From NCBI RefSeq assembly GCF_029962835.1, contig NC_080586.1, forward strand, positions 63,372,001 through 63,436,000: DNA of 64,000 nt, written 5' to 3'. Positions 36,652 through 48,503 of this stretch are shown one piece after another. The notes below the pieces were generated by a model that was not told the DNA's origin, did not search any database, and saw only the letters and a program-made list of their open reading frames with translations. This stretch comes from Magnolia sinica (lineage: Eukaryota; Streptophyta; Magnoliopsida; Magnoliales; Magnoliaceae). Within the stretch, counting starts at the first letter, position 1, and the number at the start of each line of letters is the position of its first letter. Made by a program: the position numbers and the translations under genes.

Positions 36652-37400
36652 TCAATGGGTGAGTCCAACTCAGGTGGTTCCTAAGAAATCCAAAATCACC
36701 ATTGTAACCAATGCCAACAATGAACTCGTGCCAGCTAGAGTTACTACTGGTTAAAGAATGTGCATTGACTACAGAAAATTGAATACCATTACAAGGAAGG
36801 ACCACTTCTCCTTGCCCTTCATTGATCAAATCTTAGAAAGGTTAGCTAGTCATTCTTATTACTGCTTCCTTGGTGGGTATTCAGACTACAATCAGATATA
36901 GATAGCCCCTGAAGATCAAGAGAAGACAACGTTCACATGTCCCTATGACACATTTGCTTACCGAAAGTTGTCATTTGGACTATGTAACGCCCCTGTCACA
37001 TTTCAGCGATGTATGTTGAGTATTTGTTTTGACAAGCTAGGAGAATATTTAGAGGTCTTCATGAATGACTTTCTATCTTTGGTCCATCCTTCAGCGAGTG
37101 CTTGAAAAATCTGAAAAATGTGCTGAAGCAATGTGATGAAAAGAATTTGGTGTTGAATTGGGAAAAGTGTCATTTCATGGTTCCCAAAGGAATTGTTCTT
37201 AGACATATAATTTCATCAAAGGAAATTGAGGTGGACAAGGCCAAAATCAATCTTATCTCTAACCTACCACCTCCCAAAAGCATATGCGATGTGCAATCCT
37301 TCCTAGGACACACCGGATTCTACGGATGATTCAAGAGGACTTTAGTCACCTTTCTCAACCTTTATGTAATCTACTTCAAAAGAATGTACCGTATGAGTGG
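36652..37400 (+). pseudogene. Reverse transcriptase of B, main part
   Basis: Continues from 14254. It reads QWVSPTQVVPKKSKITIV, MCIDYRKLNTITRKDHF, then GGYSDYNQI, PEDQEKTTFTCPYDTFAY, FGLCNAPVTFQRCMLSI and the catalytic motif FMND (37058-37069, where F-M-D-D is expected, GAT to AAT). NWEKCHFMVPKGIVLRHIIS and VQSFLGHTGFYG follow. Stops occur at 36753 (TGG to TAA), 36895 and 37103. The order is complete but the enzyme is inactive. Confidence 0.88.
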
Positions 37401-37900
37401 ACTAAACAATGTCAGGAAGTTTTTACTAAGCTCAAGGGCATCTTAACTACCACACCTATCATGCAAACACCAGTTTGGAGCATCCCTTTTGAGAGCATGT
37501 GCGATGAATCTGACTATGCTATTGGGGCAGTGTTAAGCCAGAAAAAAGAGAAAAAATTCTATGTTATTCATTATGCAAGTAGAACTCAAAACTCTACCCA
37601 AATGAACTACTTTACTGCAAAAAATGAACTCTTAGTCATAATGTTCGCTTTGGACAAATTTTGGTCTTATTTAATCGGATCCAATATCATCATCTACACT
37701 GATCATGCGGTGTTGAAATATCTTCTTTATAAGAATGATGTCAAGGATGAATCCTTCTACTCCAGGAATTTGATTTAGAAATAAAAGACAAAAAGACAGT
37801 AGTGAACGTAGTGGTTGACCATCTCTCGAGACTCAATCTCCCCGATCCCTTTAAGACGACACCCATGAATGACATGTTCCGTGATGAACAATTGTTCAAA
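37401..37900 (+). pseudogene. RNase H of B
   Basis: A frame open from 37284 to 37778 gives IPFESMCDESDYAIGAVLSQ (Asp), FYVIHYASRTQNSTQMNYFT, KNELLVIMFALDKFWSYL (Glu), IIIYTDHAVLKYLLYKNDV (Asp). A frameshift follows, then DHLSRLNLPD. It is the best preserved RNase H in the window. Confidence 0.88.
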
Positions 37901-37929
37901 CTCTCCCAACTACCTTAGTTTGCTAATAT

Positions 37930-39208
37930 TGCAAATTATCTTGCTACGGGTTTCACGCCGACACATTGAACTGCACAAGATAAAAGAAAATTTTTAACAG
38001 AGATACGTAAATTCTTCTGGGATGATCTATATTTGTTCAAATACTACCCAGACCAAATTCTAAAGAGATGTGTACCAGAAAATGAACACTAAAGTCTCAT
38101 CTCCTTTTGTGACTCCCAGGCCCGTGGTGGTCACTTTTCCACTAAAAGGATCATGGCTAAAATTCTACAATACGGCTTTTACTGGCCCACTATGTTCAAG
38201 AATACTCATGAGTTCTACAAGGCTTGTGAGCATTATCAGAAACTGGGAGTGTTGTCCCATTGAAATATGATGCCGGTGAATCCCATTTTGATGATTGAAG
38301 CATTTGATTGTTGAGCCATCGATTTCATGGGACCATTCCCCCAATCCTTTGGGAATTTATACATTTTGCTAGTAGTAGACTATGTCACTAAATAGGTTAA
38401 AGTGATTCCATGCCGAAACAATGACCATCGTATAGTCGTTTGATTCCTAAAAGAAAATATCATTTCCTAGTTTAGAACACCCTAAGCCATAATTAGTGAT
38501 GGAGGTTCACACTTTTGTAATTGGCCATTTGAGAATTTAATGAAGAAATACGGCACCTCTCATAAAGTGAGCACTCCATACCACCCGCGGACAAGCAAGC
38601 AAGCTGAGATTTTCAATAGAAAAATTAAACAAATACTCAAAAAGATGGTTAACCCTAGCCATAAGGATTGGTCAATCTATTTGACTGATGCTTTATGGGC
38701 ATACAGTATAGCGTTTAGGACCCCCATTGGAATGCCTCCCTTTAGACTCGTCTATGGGAAGACTTGTCACTTGCCTATAGAGTTGGACCATAAAGCCTAC
38801 TGGGCTATCGAAAAACTAAACTTTAACATGGACAATACTGGCTCGCTATGTAAACTTCAATTAAATGAACTCAAGGAAATCCAAAATAACGCATATGAGA
38901 ACTCGAGAATTTACAAGGACAGGATGAAGGTGTTCCATGATAAGAACATCCTTCGAAAATCATTCTTGAACAGTCAAAAAGTCCTTTTATATAATTATCG
39001 GTTAAATCTTTTTTCGAGTAAACTCCAATCACATTGGACTGACCCTTTCACTGTTACTAATGTCTATCCTCATGGGGCCGTCGAGATAAAGAATCTTACA
39101 AATGGCAATATTTGCAAAATGAATGGACATCGTTTAAAGCCATTTTTTGATAAATTTGATTCAGAGGATATGTCCATACCTCTGCTTGATCTTGTATATC
39201 AGGATTGA
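37930..39208 (+). pseudogene. Integrase of B
   Basis: The zinc domain reads GGHFSTKRIMAKILQYGFYW then ACEHYQK; the last Cys is Tyr, so zinc binding is lost. The core has AIDFMGPFP (Asp), IISDGGSHF (Asp) and KQAEIFN (Glu). From 38540 to 39208 it reads openly for 222 codons through [53 protein letters not shown] and RLKPFFDKFDSEDMS to the natural stop. Earlier parts carry stops, for example near 38089, 38262, 38314 and 38392. Confidence 0.88.
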
Positions 39209-40319
39209 CCTCCTAATCTGATGGAGGTTTAGTTAGATTTATTGCTTTCATAGGATTTAGGATTAGGATAGTTTGCTTTTAGTTTATCTATCTTTTTTGC
39301 TGACCCATCTTCATGTTGAGATCCTTGGCAAAGCCTCAAATTTTCTTCTCCAGGTACTATCTTTCCATCACTACTCCATTTCTTTCCGTTGTCTCATATA
39401 CATTGCATGCTTATTTCTTTTACATTGAAAACAATGTAGATTTTAGGTTGTGGGGTGTGGATTAGGTAAACTAATCAGTGTTTTCTTAGTCGTTGAGCAA
39501 AAAGTCTGAAAATTTTCAATTTTTCAAAGTAAAAACTTATTTGGAGATCAATAGTTTGTGCTCTTAAGAATGTTTTGAGTATACTAATAAAATAGAGATT
39601 GAATTTTGAATTATTAGAGTTTGATCAACTAAGTAATCTATCACTTATAGTTCTTGCACTCAATTGATTAAGAGAAAGTTTGAAAATCATGTTAATCTCA
39701 CGTTCAAGCTACTTTCTGTGAGTTGTGTTAGAATTTCTAATTATTAGCATGAGAATCATTGATAGATGGTAAGAATTGAGTTTGGAAAATTTTATCCATC
39801 TTAAAAAGATGAAAAGAACCAGTTAAAAAATAAAAGATCGACAAAAAGGTCATGAATAATGAAAAGACTAGACTGAAAAAGAATGAAAATGAAAAAATGT
39901 ACAGTCTGAAAATGAATAAAAGATACCGTCGATATAAAATAAAAAACTAGAAAAAGAATGAAAAGGGAATAAGTTCGGAATCAGTACTTGAGTTTTCAAC
40001 TAATCTTGATATGGTAAGCATGGATAACATTATGAAATGATAGTATTCTAATGTGAAGTAAATTGATTTTCACTGAGCACATTGAAAAAATTGATATATG
40101 AAACTTATGCTCTGATTTAATCGATAAAGAACCTATTTGATGGATTGCTTGTATGATTCGGCTCTAGGTTTTCAAAATCCCACTTTCTTGTCTTAATTCT
40201 CCTCATACATACTTGATTGTACAAAGGATTGATTTCTGAAAAAGGGTTTGAACATTGAGAATTAAGAATTACTTCACGCTTATTTTGCTCGGGACTAGCA
40301 AATTGCTGGTTGGGGAGTG
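39209..40319 (+). other. 3' non-coding region and polypurine tract of B
   Basis: Alignable with 34049-35161 of C, including 'gggactagcaaattgctggt' and the tract GGTTGGGGAGTG (40308-40319). No coding sequence is seen. Confidence 0.75.
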
Positions 40320-41793
40320 TGTTGAGTGTCAAATATAATGCATAATGGTATATATTATGCATGTTTGTGTTGTAAGGTGAATCTAAGAGCTTGGATTGAA
40401 GAGAATGCTAAAAGCATAGATTTAATGCTCAAGAATCACCAAGGCAAATGATGGATCTTAGGAGACCAAGAATGAAGAGTTCACATGCCTAAGATCTAAG
40501 GTAACTAAGTACAAAGCTAAATAAAAGACACAAAAGACTTTAGAATCCGCAGTAAAAAACAGACAGGTTCGTTCCGACCAAAGTTGCATAAAACAGTCCA
40601 GCGACAAACGATGGAATTTAGAAGCTAATTCGGTTCGGCCGACAGTTAATTCGGTCCAATCGAAATGCAGTTCGGTCCAACCGAAAGAACGATTCGATGT
40701 AACCAAAAGTGCACAAAAAGCTCTAGCGAAGAACAATGAATTTTAGAGTTAATTCGGTTTGACCGAAAATTAATTTGGTCCAACCGACGACTTAAATTCA
40801 GTCTGACCGAACCTAGCTCGGTTCGACTAAAATCGGGCAACTACTAATACAGAATCCTATCCAAATTCGGACTCGACTTCAAATTCGACTTCTGTCCAAC
40901 CGAAGGTGACTTCGGTCCGACTGATGCGTAACGCGACTACATAAATTAAGATACTTTCGCGATTGGATTGCGGAAATTCCAAGTCGATGTGTAATGTGGA
41001 GCCTCACAATGCTAAATTGGAGTTCGTAGGGCATTCCTAAGTATCAACTAGGGTTTGAGGAGTAGAGTAAAAGGGTGGAGAGTTGCCACTAAGAGTGTTT
41101 CTTCTTCTTCCTTGTTTTTTATATTTTATTTAAGAGTTCTCAGTTCAATCATATCTATTGTTAGCTAAATCTCTTAGCTAGGGCTAAGAGGTGAAGCTTG
41201 TAATGTGATTAGGATGTTTGTTTTGCTTTGATTCATGTCTATATTGAACTTCATTGATTTCTATTTGATTTTAAGGAATATTTTCAGTTTTCAATGATTT
41301 ATTGTGACTCAAATTACAGTAGACGTTGTGATAGCTTTAAATATCTTCTTTTCTTATTTGAGATTGTGGGATTGGTAAATCCCGTTATTTGTCATTATCT
41401 CCTGGGCATGGTTTGGTGATGGAATTCCTTCCAAAATTTCACAATCCTCTTCCATTGAGGATAGATCAATGAGAAGTTCAGAGATTTGATAATCTCTCTT
41501 TCCAATTGGATAAGATAGGACTCTGATTCTAATTGCATCTCTTGAATCAAGTAAGGTAGCATCTTAATAGATACAAGTGAATCCTTGGCACCCTAGTTCC
41601 CACCTTTAAATTCACAAGTTTTAATCTACAATATCACAATTACTCCAATTATTCCAGATTCCTAATTTAGTTCTTCTTCTGGTTGTAATTCTAGCTACTT
41701 TCAGAATACAAATGAGATTAGTCCATGTGAATTCGACCTCAATCTTACCAAGATTATTACTACATCGCGGCCCTACACTTGGGGTTGTGAGCA
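40320..41793 (+). mobile_element. 3' LTR of B
   Basis: 1474 bp, starting TGTTGAGTGTCAAATATAAT and ending GTTGTGAGCA. The palindrome cluster at 40560-40930 keeps several good copies ('ttcggtccaaccgaa' type). The TATA box has decayed to CTAAATTG near 41015. It is followed by target copy CCTAG (41794-41798). Confidence 0.88.
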
Positions 41794-41827
41794 CCTAGAT
41801 CGGGAGCAAGAGAGTATTCGAACCCAA
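41794..41827 (+). pseudogene. Short continuation of Z after the B insertion
   Basis: Joined to 7925 (with one target copy removed), the reading is SSHLDREQESIRTQ, matching SSHLKQEQEA of B (about 13999-14028). This proves that B sits in Z. Z is then cut again by D. Confidence 0.7.
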
Positions 41828-43360
41828 TGGTTAACAATCCTAAGTGTAGAGTTGTGATGGAATAATAATTCGGTGAGACTGAGATAGATCCATGGGGAAA
41901 TTGGTGAGAACACACGTAGAACTAATTAAGTTGTCTAGGATTTTAATCTACCGAAATAGAAAGGGTTTCAAACGAATTAATAAAAACAACTAAGGATCCA
42001 GGAATTCTTAATCAATAAACTTTGAACTTAATTCGTCTTCTCAAGTTAATAACTCAACAAAAACTAGATTTCAATCCGTTCTAATCAAAAGATAACACAA
42101 TAATATCAATTATAAAAATTCAACATAAATTAGAATCATGATATGCTTGATCTCTCATGAAGATCTAGTTAATCACATCGAAAGGAATTAAAGTATCAAA
42201 TGTACCCGAAGGCAACATAGATCAATCAATTTTAAGAATTAATTCCTTACCTAATCTAAGAATTCAATCACATCCAATCACAATTTAACATAAAAAACCT
42301 AAAATTTTTACTAAAAATGAATTAAATATTAAATATGAATTAAAAGGTTCATCCCTTAACCTTAGTTAAAAGATTAGCCAAGCATGACTAACATCTTAAA
42401 TAAAAGCAAAAGAAAAACTTGAAAAAAAAAAATAGAGCCGAAGGATTGAGGATGAATGATGATTCCTTAAAAGCTCCACTACCCTTTGGTTTCTCTCCTA
42501 AGCCCTAATTTTTATGTAGAATAGCTCAAAACACATCATTAAATAGAAAATTCTAAACCGACTTCAAAATTCCGTACTTTTGATACACTTCGGTCGTATT
42601 GATGATCATCTTTGGTCACATCGAAGTTTAGCAGAATCCAGCTGAATATTCTTTCGATTGTAGTCGAATTTCATTAAAATGCATCTAAAGCCCTTGTCTT
42701 CTTTCTATTACACTGAACTCTCCTTCAATGGTATTAAACAATCGAAGCAAATTAAGTCTCAATTATAGTTGAATTAAGTCTGAAAATCACTTTTCTTGTT
42801 AGACTGTTTTGGTCACTTTCGGTTGGACCAAATAAACCTCAAGTAGGACTGAATGATTTGTTATTAGACTGTGTGATTATATTATTTATGTTATTTCTTT
42901 TATTGGACTGTATGATTTTTCAGAATTTCCTCTTTCTTTGGTACTTTGTTTTCTTAAATATTTGGCACTTAACTCTTCAATATTATCCTCTAAATCTCTA
43001 ATTCTTCATTTGATCATTCTTTGGGCTTTAATTCTTCCTTTTGAAGCATGATTTCATCATTAGATTTAAAATCATTCACATGTAAATAAAAATAAAAAAT
43101 TTTAAAAAAACATATTTAATTAGATTGATTAATCACTTAAATGCAGGCAAAGCTAATGCAATTACAAGGATAAATATGCAATATTCAGGCATTATAAAAC
43201 CCCGAACCAGCATTTTGCTAGTCCTGAGCAAAACATGTGAAAATTTTCAATTCGAAAAAATAAATTCCCAAAAGATGCAATCTTGCAATCTCCATTTTAA
43301 AATAAATAACCATAAAATGGAGAAAATGGAAAGACATGAAGAGAATACCATGACATAAGG
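41828..43360 (-). mobile_element. Fragment D: 3' LTR and end of a minus-strand Athila-like element
   Basis: On the minus strand the LTR runs from about 43195 to 41828. Its end block ('cctacactta', 'ttgttaacca') matches the ends of the B and C LTRs. Upstream of it, at 43196-43230, 'gctcaggactagcaaaatgc' then GGTTCGGGG is the same 3' border as in B and C (34049-35161). About 165 bp of interior remain. It is a more distant relative: the LTR middle is A/T-rich and the TCGG cluster (42560-42860) is faint. The right boundary is uncertain. Confidence 0.65.
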
Positions 43361-43379
43361 GACGTCGATGTTCCTACAG

Positions 43380-43609
43380 TGCACTGGGAAGTTAGATGTG
43401 GCCCACACATAGAGATTCTTAGCTGAAATGGTAGATTAAGTGAAGATACCCTCGTTTCAACGCTGAGGTCTTAGTATCGATTCCCAAGTGAGGTGTGGCC
43501 AACAATGGGATGTGCTATAATGAGCTAACAAAAATAAACATAAAACAATTTGTCCCATGGTCCGTCAGTTTTACAACTTATTTTAAGACATCGAAAAAAA
43601 AAAAAAAAA
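43380..43609 (+). mobile_element. Possible tRNA-derived SINE
   Basis: TAGCTGAAATGG (43420-43431) resembles a pol III A box and GTATCGATTCC (43474-43484) a B box, about 43 bp apart, with tRNA-like sequence between ('ggtagattaag', 'cgctgaggtc'). The unit ends in a run of 16 A at 43594-43609, giving about 230 bp. No clear target duplication was found. It could also be a chance tRNA-like match. Confidence 0.4.
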
Positions 43610-43696
43610 GAGAGGAGGAATTATGAAACAAAAAGTGAGTATCAAAAAGAGCAGGAAAAGTGGGAAAGAAATAACTACTGTTGAGACCTTCTCAGG

Positions 43697-43806
43697 GATA
43701 CCTTGGTGCTTATATGTCATCCAAGATCTTTATAAAAACACGAAAATTGGATACCTTGATGCTTATATGTCATCTAAGATCTTTTTTATAAGGTGAAAAC
43801 ACGAAA
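43697..43806 (+). repeat. Tandem duplication of about 52-58 bp
   Basis: Two copies of a unit beginning 'ggataccttg', containing 'tgcttatatgtcat' and ending 'aaaacacgaaaa' (43697-43748 and 43749-43806). The second copy has a small insertion. No gene is seen from 43610 to 44026. Confidence 0.75.
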
Positions 43807-44026
43807 AAGGTAGCCTGCCACAAAACTTCTGCGTATGTTTCAACGGTGGCCATTCAATCTGTATTGTTTTCTCTCGAACATCATAATGGCCCCACCTAGC
43901 TTTCCAGTGCAGCGACTTTCGCATGCCTTTCTCGGGCAATACGGGTCCTGACCTAAGCATCCCCTTTGTTCGATTACGCTGCCCTCGTGTTAAGGCTTGC
44001 ACAATCTGGTTACCCCTTGTGCCCCA

Positions 44027-44268
44027 CTGTGTGATGATCTAAACCGTTTGTTTAGCTTCTATATGGATGAGAGATATCCATGGGCCCCTTCTGCCCCATC
44101 GTGTGATGTTTAAACCGTTTGTTTAAGTCTCTTCTATATGGATGACAGATATCCGTGGGCTTGATTTCCAAATACATACATGTACCCACCGTGTGATTTT
44201 CTAAACCGTTCGTTTAAGTCGCTCCTATATGGATGAGAGAAATCCATGTGCCTGATTTCCAAATATAT
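44027..44268 (+). repeat. Three tandem copies of a roughly 70-88 bp unit
   Basis: Each copy has 'tgtgatg' or similar, 'aaaccgtttgttta', 'ctatatggatga' and 'gatatcc'. Copies begin near 44027, 44099 and 44181. Copies 2 and 3 also share 'gatttccaaata'. Origin unknown; 44269-44549 holds nothing recognised. Confidence 0.7.
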
Positions 44269-44549
44269 TTGCGGAGAAGGGATTTAAAAATAAAAGTAAA
44301 GTTGCATGTGATTATTTCTCCAACCATATCTTTTGACAGTTCAAAGAAAGAGGTGTTTTGTCGTTACACGTAGACTTCACCATCTTGACATGTGGCTGAC
44401 GTTCCTGTATATCAATTTGCCTCTAATTCTATCGGATTCGATGTCGACTTCGAATGCAGGGTGTCACCAGACCATTGGCCGGTGAACAGCCAACGATCTT
44501 ATCTCCAAGCTGGTTGCCTACGGACACACACCACCACGACCTTGGTGTT

Positions 44550-45061
44550 GCGTTGACATTGCAAAGGTCCATAGGCCCACTATGATGTATGTGTTACGTC
44601 AATAGGGTCCATCAATTCTACGGAATCACGTCAATAGGGTCCATCAATTCTACGGAATCATTTTAGGGCATGAGCTGCAAAATGAAACAATTCCACATCT
44701 CAAGTGGACCACACCACAGAAACCAGTAAGTATTGAACTCCTACCGTTTTCGGGGACAATGACGCCCACGGATGGAATCTTTCAGTGGCCTACCATGATG
44801 TTTCTTTGCCATCTAACCTGTTCATAGGGTCACACAAACCTGGATAAGGGGAAAACGCAAATATCAGCTTGATCAAAAACTTTCGAGAAGTTTTCAATGA
44901 TAGGCATTCAATTCCCACTGCTTCATGCGGTGTGGTCCACTTGATGTTTAGATCTGCTTATTTTTTGGCTCATGTCTTAAAATGATCTCCTAAAATGAAA
45001 GGAAGTTGTGGATATAACACATAGAACGTGGTGGGGCCACAGAAGTTTGCCATGTCAACGC
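44550..45061. mobile_element. Foldback (long inverted repeat) element, MITE-like
   Basis: The left end is CGTTGACATTGCAAAGG at 44551 and the right end, reverse-complemented from 45060, is CGTTGACATGGCAAACTT. Then follow 'ggcccactatgatgtatgtg' against 'ggccccaccacgttctatgtg' on the opposite strand. Pairing continues inward: 'tcaagtggaccacacca' (near 44700) pairs with 'tggtgtggtccacttga' type sequence (near 44930). Arms are about 150-200 bp. There is no coding capacity. Inside the left arm is a tandem copy of a roughly 32 bp unit ('acgtcaatagggtccatcaa'). Long-armed foldbacks are often Mutator-like; no convincing target duplication was identified. Confidence 0.65.
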
Positions 45062-46287
45062 CGGCACGCCGCATAATCCTCTTCTCAGAGCATTTTTCTG
45101 TAGAGTCCGGATCCTCTGTTATCTGGTCAACAGGGATTTCCTGTTACCCTGATGGTTTGGCATCCGAAGCTTTATTTTGTTTTTTTTTTTTTTAAGGATC
45201 CCCAATCTTCATTTCTTCCAATAGTATATTCAAGGTACATTTGGTTGTGACCTAATTTCATGATAGCTCTTGATATTTCGCTGTCATGATTGTATTTTAT
45301 CCATAAATGATTGCCCAAAATACATTTTTTCTTTTTCTTTTTTTCTTTTTTTTTTTATAACATACATCAATCTCATATACGATAGTATATGCTTGATTTT
45401 GACAAAAATCATGATATTTCCTAATTAATTGATTGAATTTAGCACAACATATCACTAAGTTTTAGTGATATTTGGTGCACACACCTATAAATTTTTAACC
45501 AAAATATGATTGTAAGGTATGTAAATTTTATTATCAACTAATGAGGCGTGCAAGCTAAAAACAACAAATAAAGACAAAGTACAAAGCCTAAATTAGAAAT
45601 ATCAATAAGAAGAGGTATGTGAGGGAAACAACTAAGCAAGGCCCAGCAAGAAAGCTTGCGTAGATCAAACCTCTTAAATTGGTTTTATGTAATATAGAGC
45701 TCATTAGGACTTGTTTGTTCCTCCCACTTCTATGACAATGTAATGTAAATAAGTTATCATTAATATTTTGGCAATGTTTTGTTATGAGATCTTATATATT
45801 TACATGAAACAAAGGTTCGATTGATCGACCACCATAGTCAATCAATTAAGTGAGCCTTGAATTATACAAATTTGTCTTTGTACAATTTTGTACCGTCTTA
45901 ATCGATTGAAGTCTTCCCTCAATTGATCGATGAATTTCAAAAATTACTTATAAACTCTCTAAATAGTCTTAAGCATGTTCGATCTCTCGAACATGGAAGA
46001 TCAATTGATCGAAGATGTGCTTGATCAATCTCGATCGATCGACAATGCGCACAGTTTTGCATAATTGCACGAATTTTTTCCTATTCTAAGTGCAACACTT
46101 TATATTTGGGTGTAATTGTAGGATTAGGGTATGTTAATTAATGGGTAAACATTTTTAGGATTTGGGGAGGTGAAAATGAGGGTTTTCTGACATTCTAAAT
46201 GATTCCATCTCTTGTAATCTTGCTTTCATAGTGATTTAATGTCTCTTTGTGCTGTAGTTTTAGAAAGTGTCCTTATTTGTCAATACG
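45062..46287. other. Unassigned AT-rich stretch, possible LTR relic
   Basis: No coding frame. It has T-rich runs (45178-45194 and 45325-45357). From 45820 to 46080 there is a group of TCGATTGATCGA / TCAATTGATCGA palindromes, resembling the promoter-side palindrome clusters of the copia LTRs in this window. No matching LTR ends or primer site were found. Confidence 0.35.
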
Positions 46288-46653
46288 TGTGAGTGTTGAA
46301 TCTGTCAGTCCAAGTGAGATCTTAAATGAAGACATCATGACCAAGTCTCAACAAAGATGAAGACCATAATCAAGCTTAAACTAATAAACCATAGCCTCAT
46401 CATCCCACAACAAACCTTATCAGGTATATGCCCCCATATAATCCCAACTTACCTATAAAAAGAAATTAAAAATCTCCTAGTTAAGTTGGTATATAATGTA
46501 CAGTGAGTATAGATGGAAGAAAGAAACAAAACTTGAACTATTACAAGTCCTGCTCGAGTACATCGAACTGCAATCAAGGGAATCTTCGATAATATCGAAC
46601 ATCGTTTGATATTATCGAATGTACACCCATTCTTTCCAGTAATAAAAAGAAAT
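46288..46653 (+). mobile_element. LTR H (Sirevirus-like), left part
   Basis: Probable start TGTGAGTGTTGAATC at 46288 (compare TGTAAGTGTTAT of F). It contains TTCGATAATATCGAA at 46585-46599 and a degraded copy at 46602-46619. It is cut by F after 46653 and the same type of palindrome resumes at 62400, so both parts are one LTR. The start is uncertain. Confidence 0.5.
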
Positions 46654-46693
46654 TGTAAGTGCTATGGTTTCTTGTAAGTGCTATGGTTTCTTG
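46654..46693 (+). mobile_element. Start of the F 5' LTR, with a 19-bp tandem duplication
   Basis: The first 19 bases, TGTAAGTGCTATGGTTTCT, occur twice (46654-46672 and 46673-46691) before solo LTR G begins. The 3' LTR has them once. The left target copy of G, TCTTG, is 46689-46693. Confidence 0.75.
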
Positions 46694-47163
46694 TATAAGA
46701 CCTATATCCTAGTCCGTATTGTTCCGTCAATTCTCGCTATCCTTCCTGTCAAATTCCGACAACTTACGACCTATAATCAACGTTTGTGCACGACCCTAAG
46801 TCGTATCTCATAGATTTGAGTCAGCTTAATCTGAGACTTGTACCATTGCGACCGCACTATCACCACGGTTCCAACGTCGTTTCTTGCATATCGATCTAAT
46901 ACCTTGGCCAGGAAATGTAGGCCGGCGTTTGGTTCGAGAAAAACGCCGCGCGTTGCAAAACCTAAGAGAATCTCTACAACATGTCACCTCAATCCATCAA
47001 TCAATCCCATCAAGAGTCAAGTACATGTTAAGTACACCATCACCTCACACCCATCCCCAAGTAACCCCTAAAGTCAAAAAGTTCTTACACACCCCATACC
47101 TTTCTTACACCAAAAACCATAAAAGTTAAAAAGCTCTTACACTCATCACTCACCACATCCATC

Positions 47164-47165
<2 letters not shown>

Positions 47166-47208
<43 letters not shown>
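47166..47208. repeat. TC microsatellite in G
   Basis: About 21 uninterrupted CT units. The E LTRs have short GA tracts at the matching place (26016, 33168), so the array expanded from a shared seed. Confidence 0.9.
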
Positions 47209-47212
<4 letters not shown>

Positions 47213-47804
47213 CTCAAATCACTTTCCCCAAGCAAGAAAAAATCATACGTTCAAGCCTCTCCAAGCCCTCCCAAGCAACAAGTGTGGCCCACTTTCCCAC
47301 TCTCTTATCTCCCATCTCAACCATCAAAACTTCATCTCTTTCGTTGGGATCGAAGCCAATGAGCAAAGGAAGCCAAGGGAGCAAGAAGAAGGCGGTGGGT
47401 GATCTTGAATTTTTGTCTTTCATTCATTTCTTTTGAGTTAAGGGTCCATATATGTGGGACCCACTTTGATGTATGTTTGTATATAAGAGGGGCCCATAGT
47501 GGCCGGGGCCCCTCCGTCATCGCCGATCTCTCTCCTTCTCTCTTTCTCTCCCTCTCTTACTTTCTCTATGATTAAATGGCTCACCTATGATGTGTGTATT
47601 TCATCCATGATGTCCGACGAATGGGCCACCTTGATCTCGGTTGGGGCCTAAATGAGCGGACGGTCACATGGGCCCGGCCGAGGGGGAAAAATAAATGTCA
47701 GCTTGATCCAAATCTAGTGGCCCACTGCATGGGACCACCATGATGTATGAGTATCATCCAGCACCGTCCAGCTTGCTGGACGGTGGATGGATGCAAGATA
47801 TATG

Positions 47805-48462
47805 TTTTATATATACATATATATGTGTGGTACATATATATTTTAATATTATATTATTTTATATTATATAATATAATATATATATATACACTAGTTATGT
47901 ATTTATGCATCTGTGCGTGTGGGCCCCATGTGGGACCCACCTGTTTGAACTGATTGGCTGATGTGCCGCTGCTTGTAGGGTATTGACACCACCAGCACTA
48001 ACGGCCCCACCATGGCATGTGTTTCAGCTACAAGCTGCTGTGTACGGCAGCAATCCGGGACCCACCGTGATGTATATGTTACATCCTAACCGTTCATCCG
48101 TTGAGAACGGTGGGTCCCCACCATGCATGTCACGTGTATTTCCACGCCGTGCACCCCCTCTCCCCATTTTGCAACGGCAGCAGCTGATGCTGCTGACGTC
48201 AGTGGACAGGCCGGCCCACCTTCTATGGTGTATGGCCTTGATCCAAACCGTCCCTCCATTGGTGATCACGTATGGGGCCACACTGCAATGCATTGTCCAG
48301 GCCGTCCAGGGCCTGGACGTTAATGCTTTATTAATTTAATAATAATTATTTACACACATATATATATATATATATGATATGTGAGGGTGGGCCCTACGTG
48401 GGACCCACCTCTACCCTCTCATTAATGCACAAAAGCGGCTCTGCAGATGTATAATATATATT

Positions 48463-48503
<41 letters not shown>

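Larger units (their letters stand above)
7931..41793 (+). mobile_element. Athila-like Ty3/gypsy element B, with nested insertions I and C (and E inside C)
   Basis: The 5' LTR (7931-11115) and 3' LTR (40320-41793) share TGTTGA starts and GTGA-N-A ends. The interior runs gag, protease, RT, RNase H, integrase and a non-coding 3' region, the usual gypsy order. Without nested DNA (I with one target copy, C with one target copy) B would be about 9.7 kb. The imperfect target duplication is CCTGG/CCTAG, and joining the outer flanks restores readable Z sequence. No env-like frame is seen after integrase. All frames are broken. Confidence 0.85.

Noticed and set aside
43763..44002. Minus-strand frame of 79 codons
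   Set aside because: No recognisable domain, overlaps a tandem duplication, and no sign of conservation.
48123..48339. Overlapping frames in G suggesting a small gene
   Set aside because: Three overlapping frames on both strands in a G+C-rich repeat-end segment; no motif and not conserved in E.
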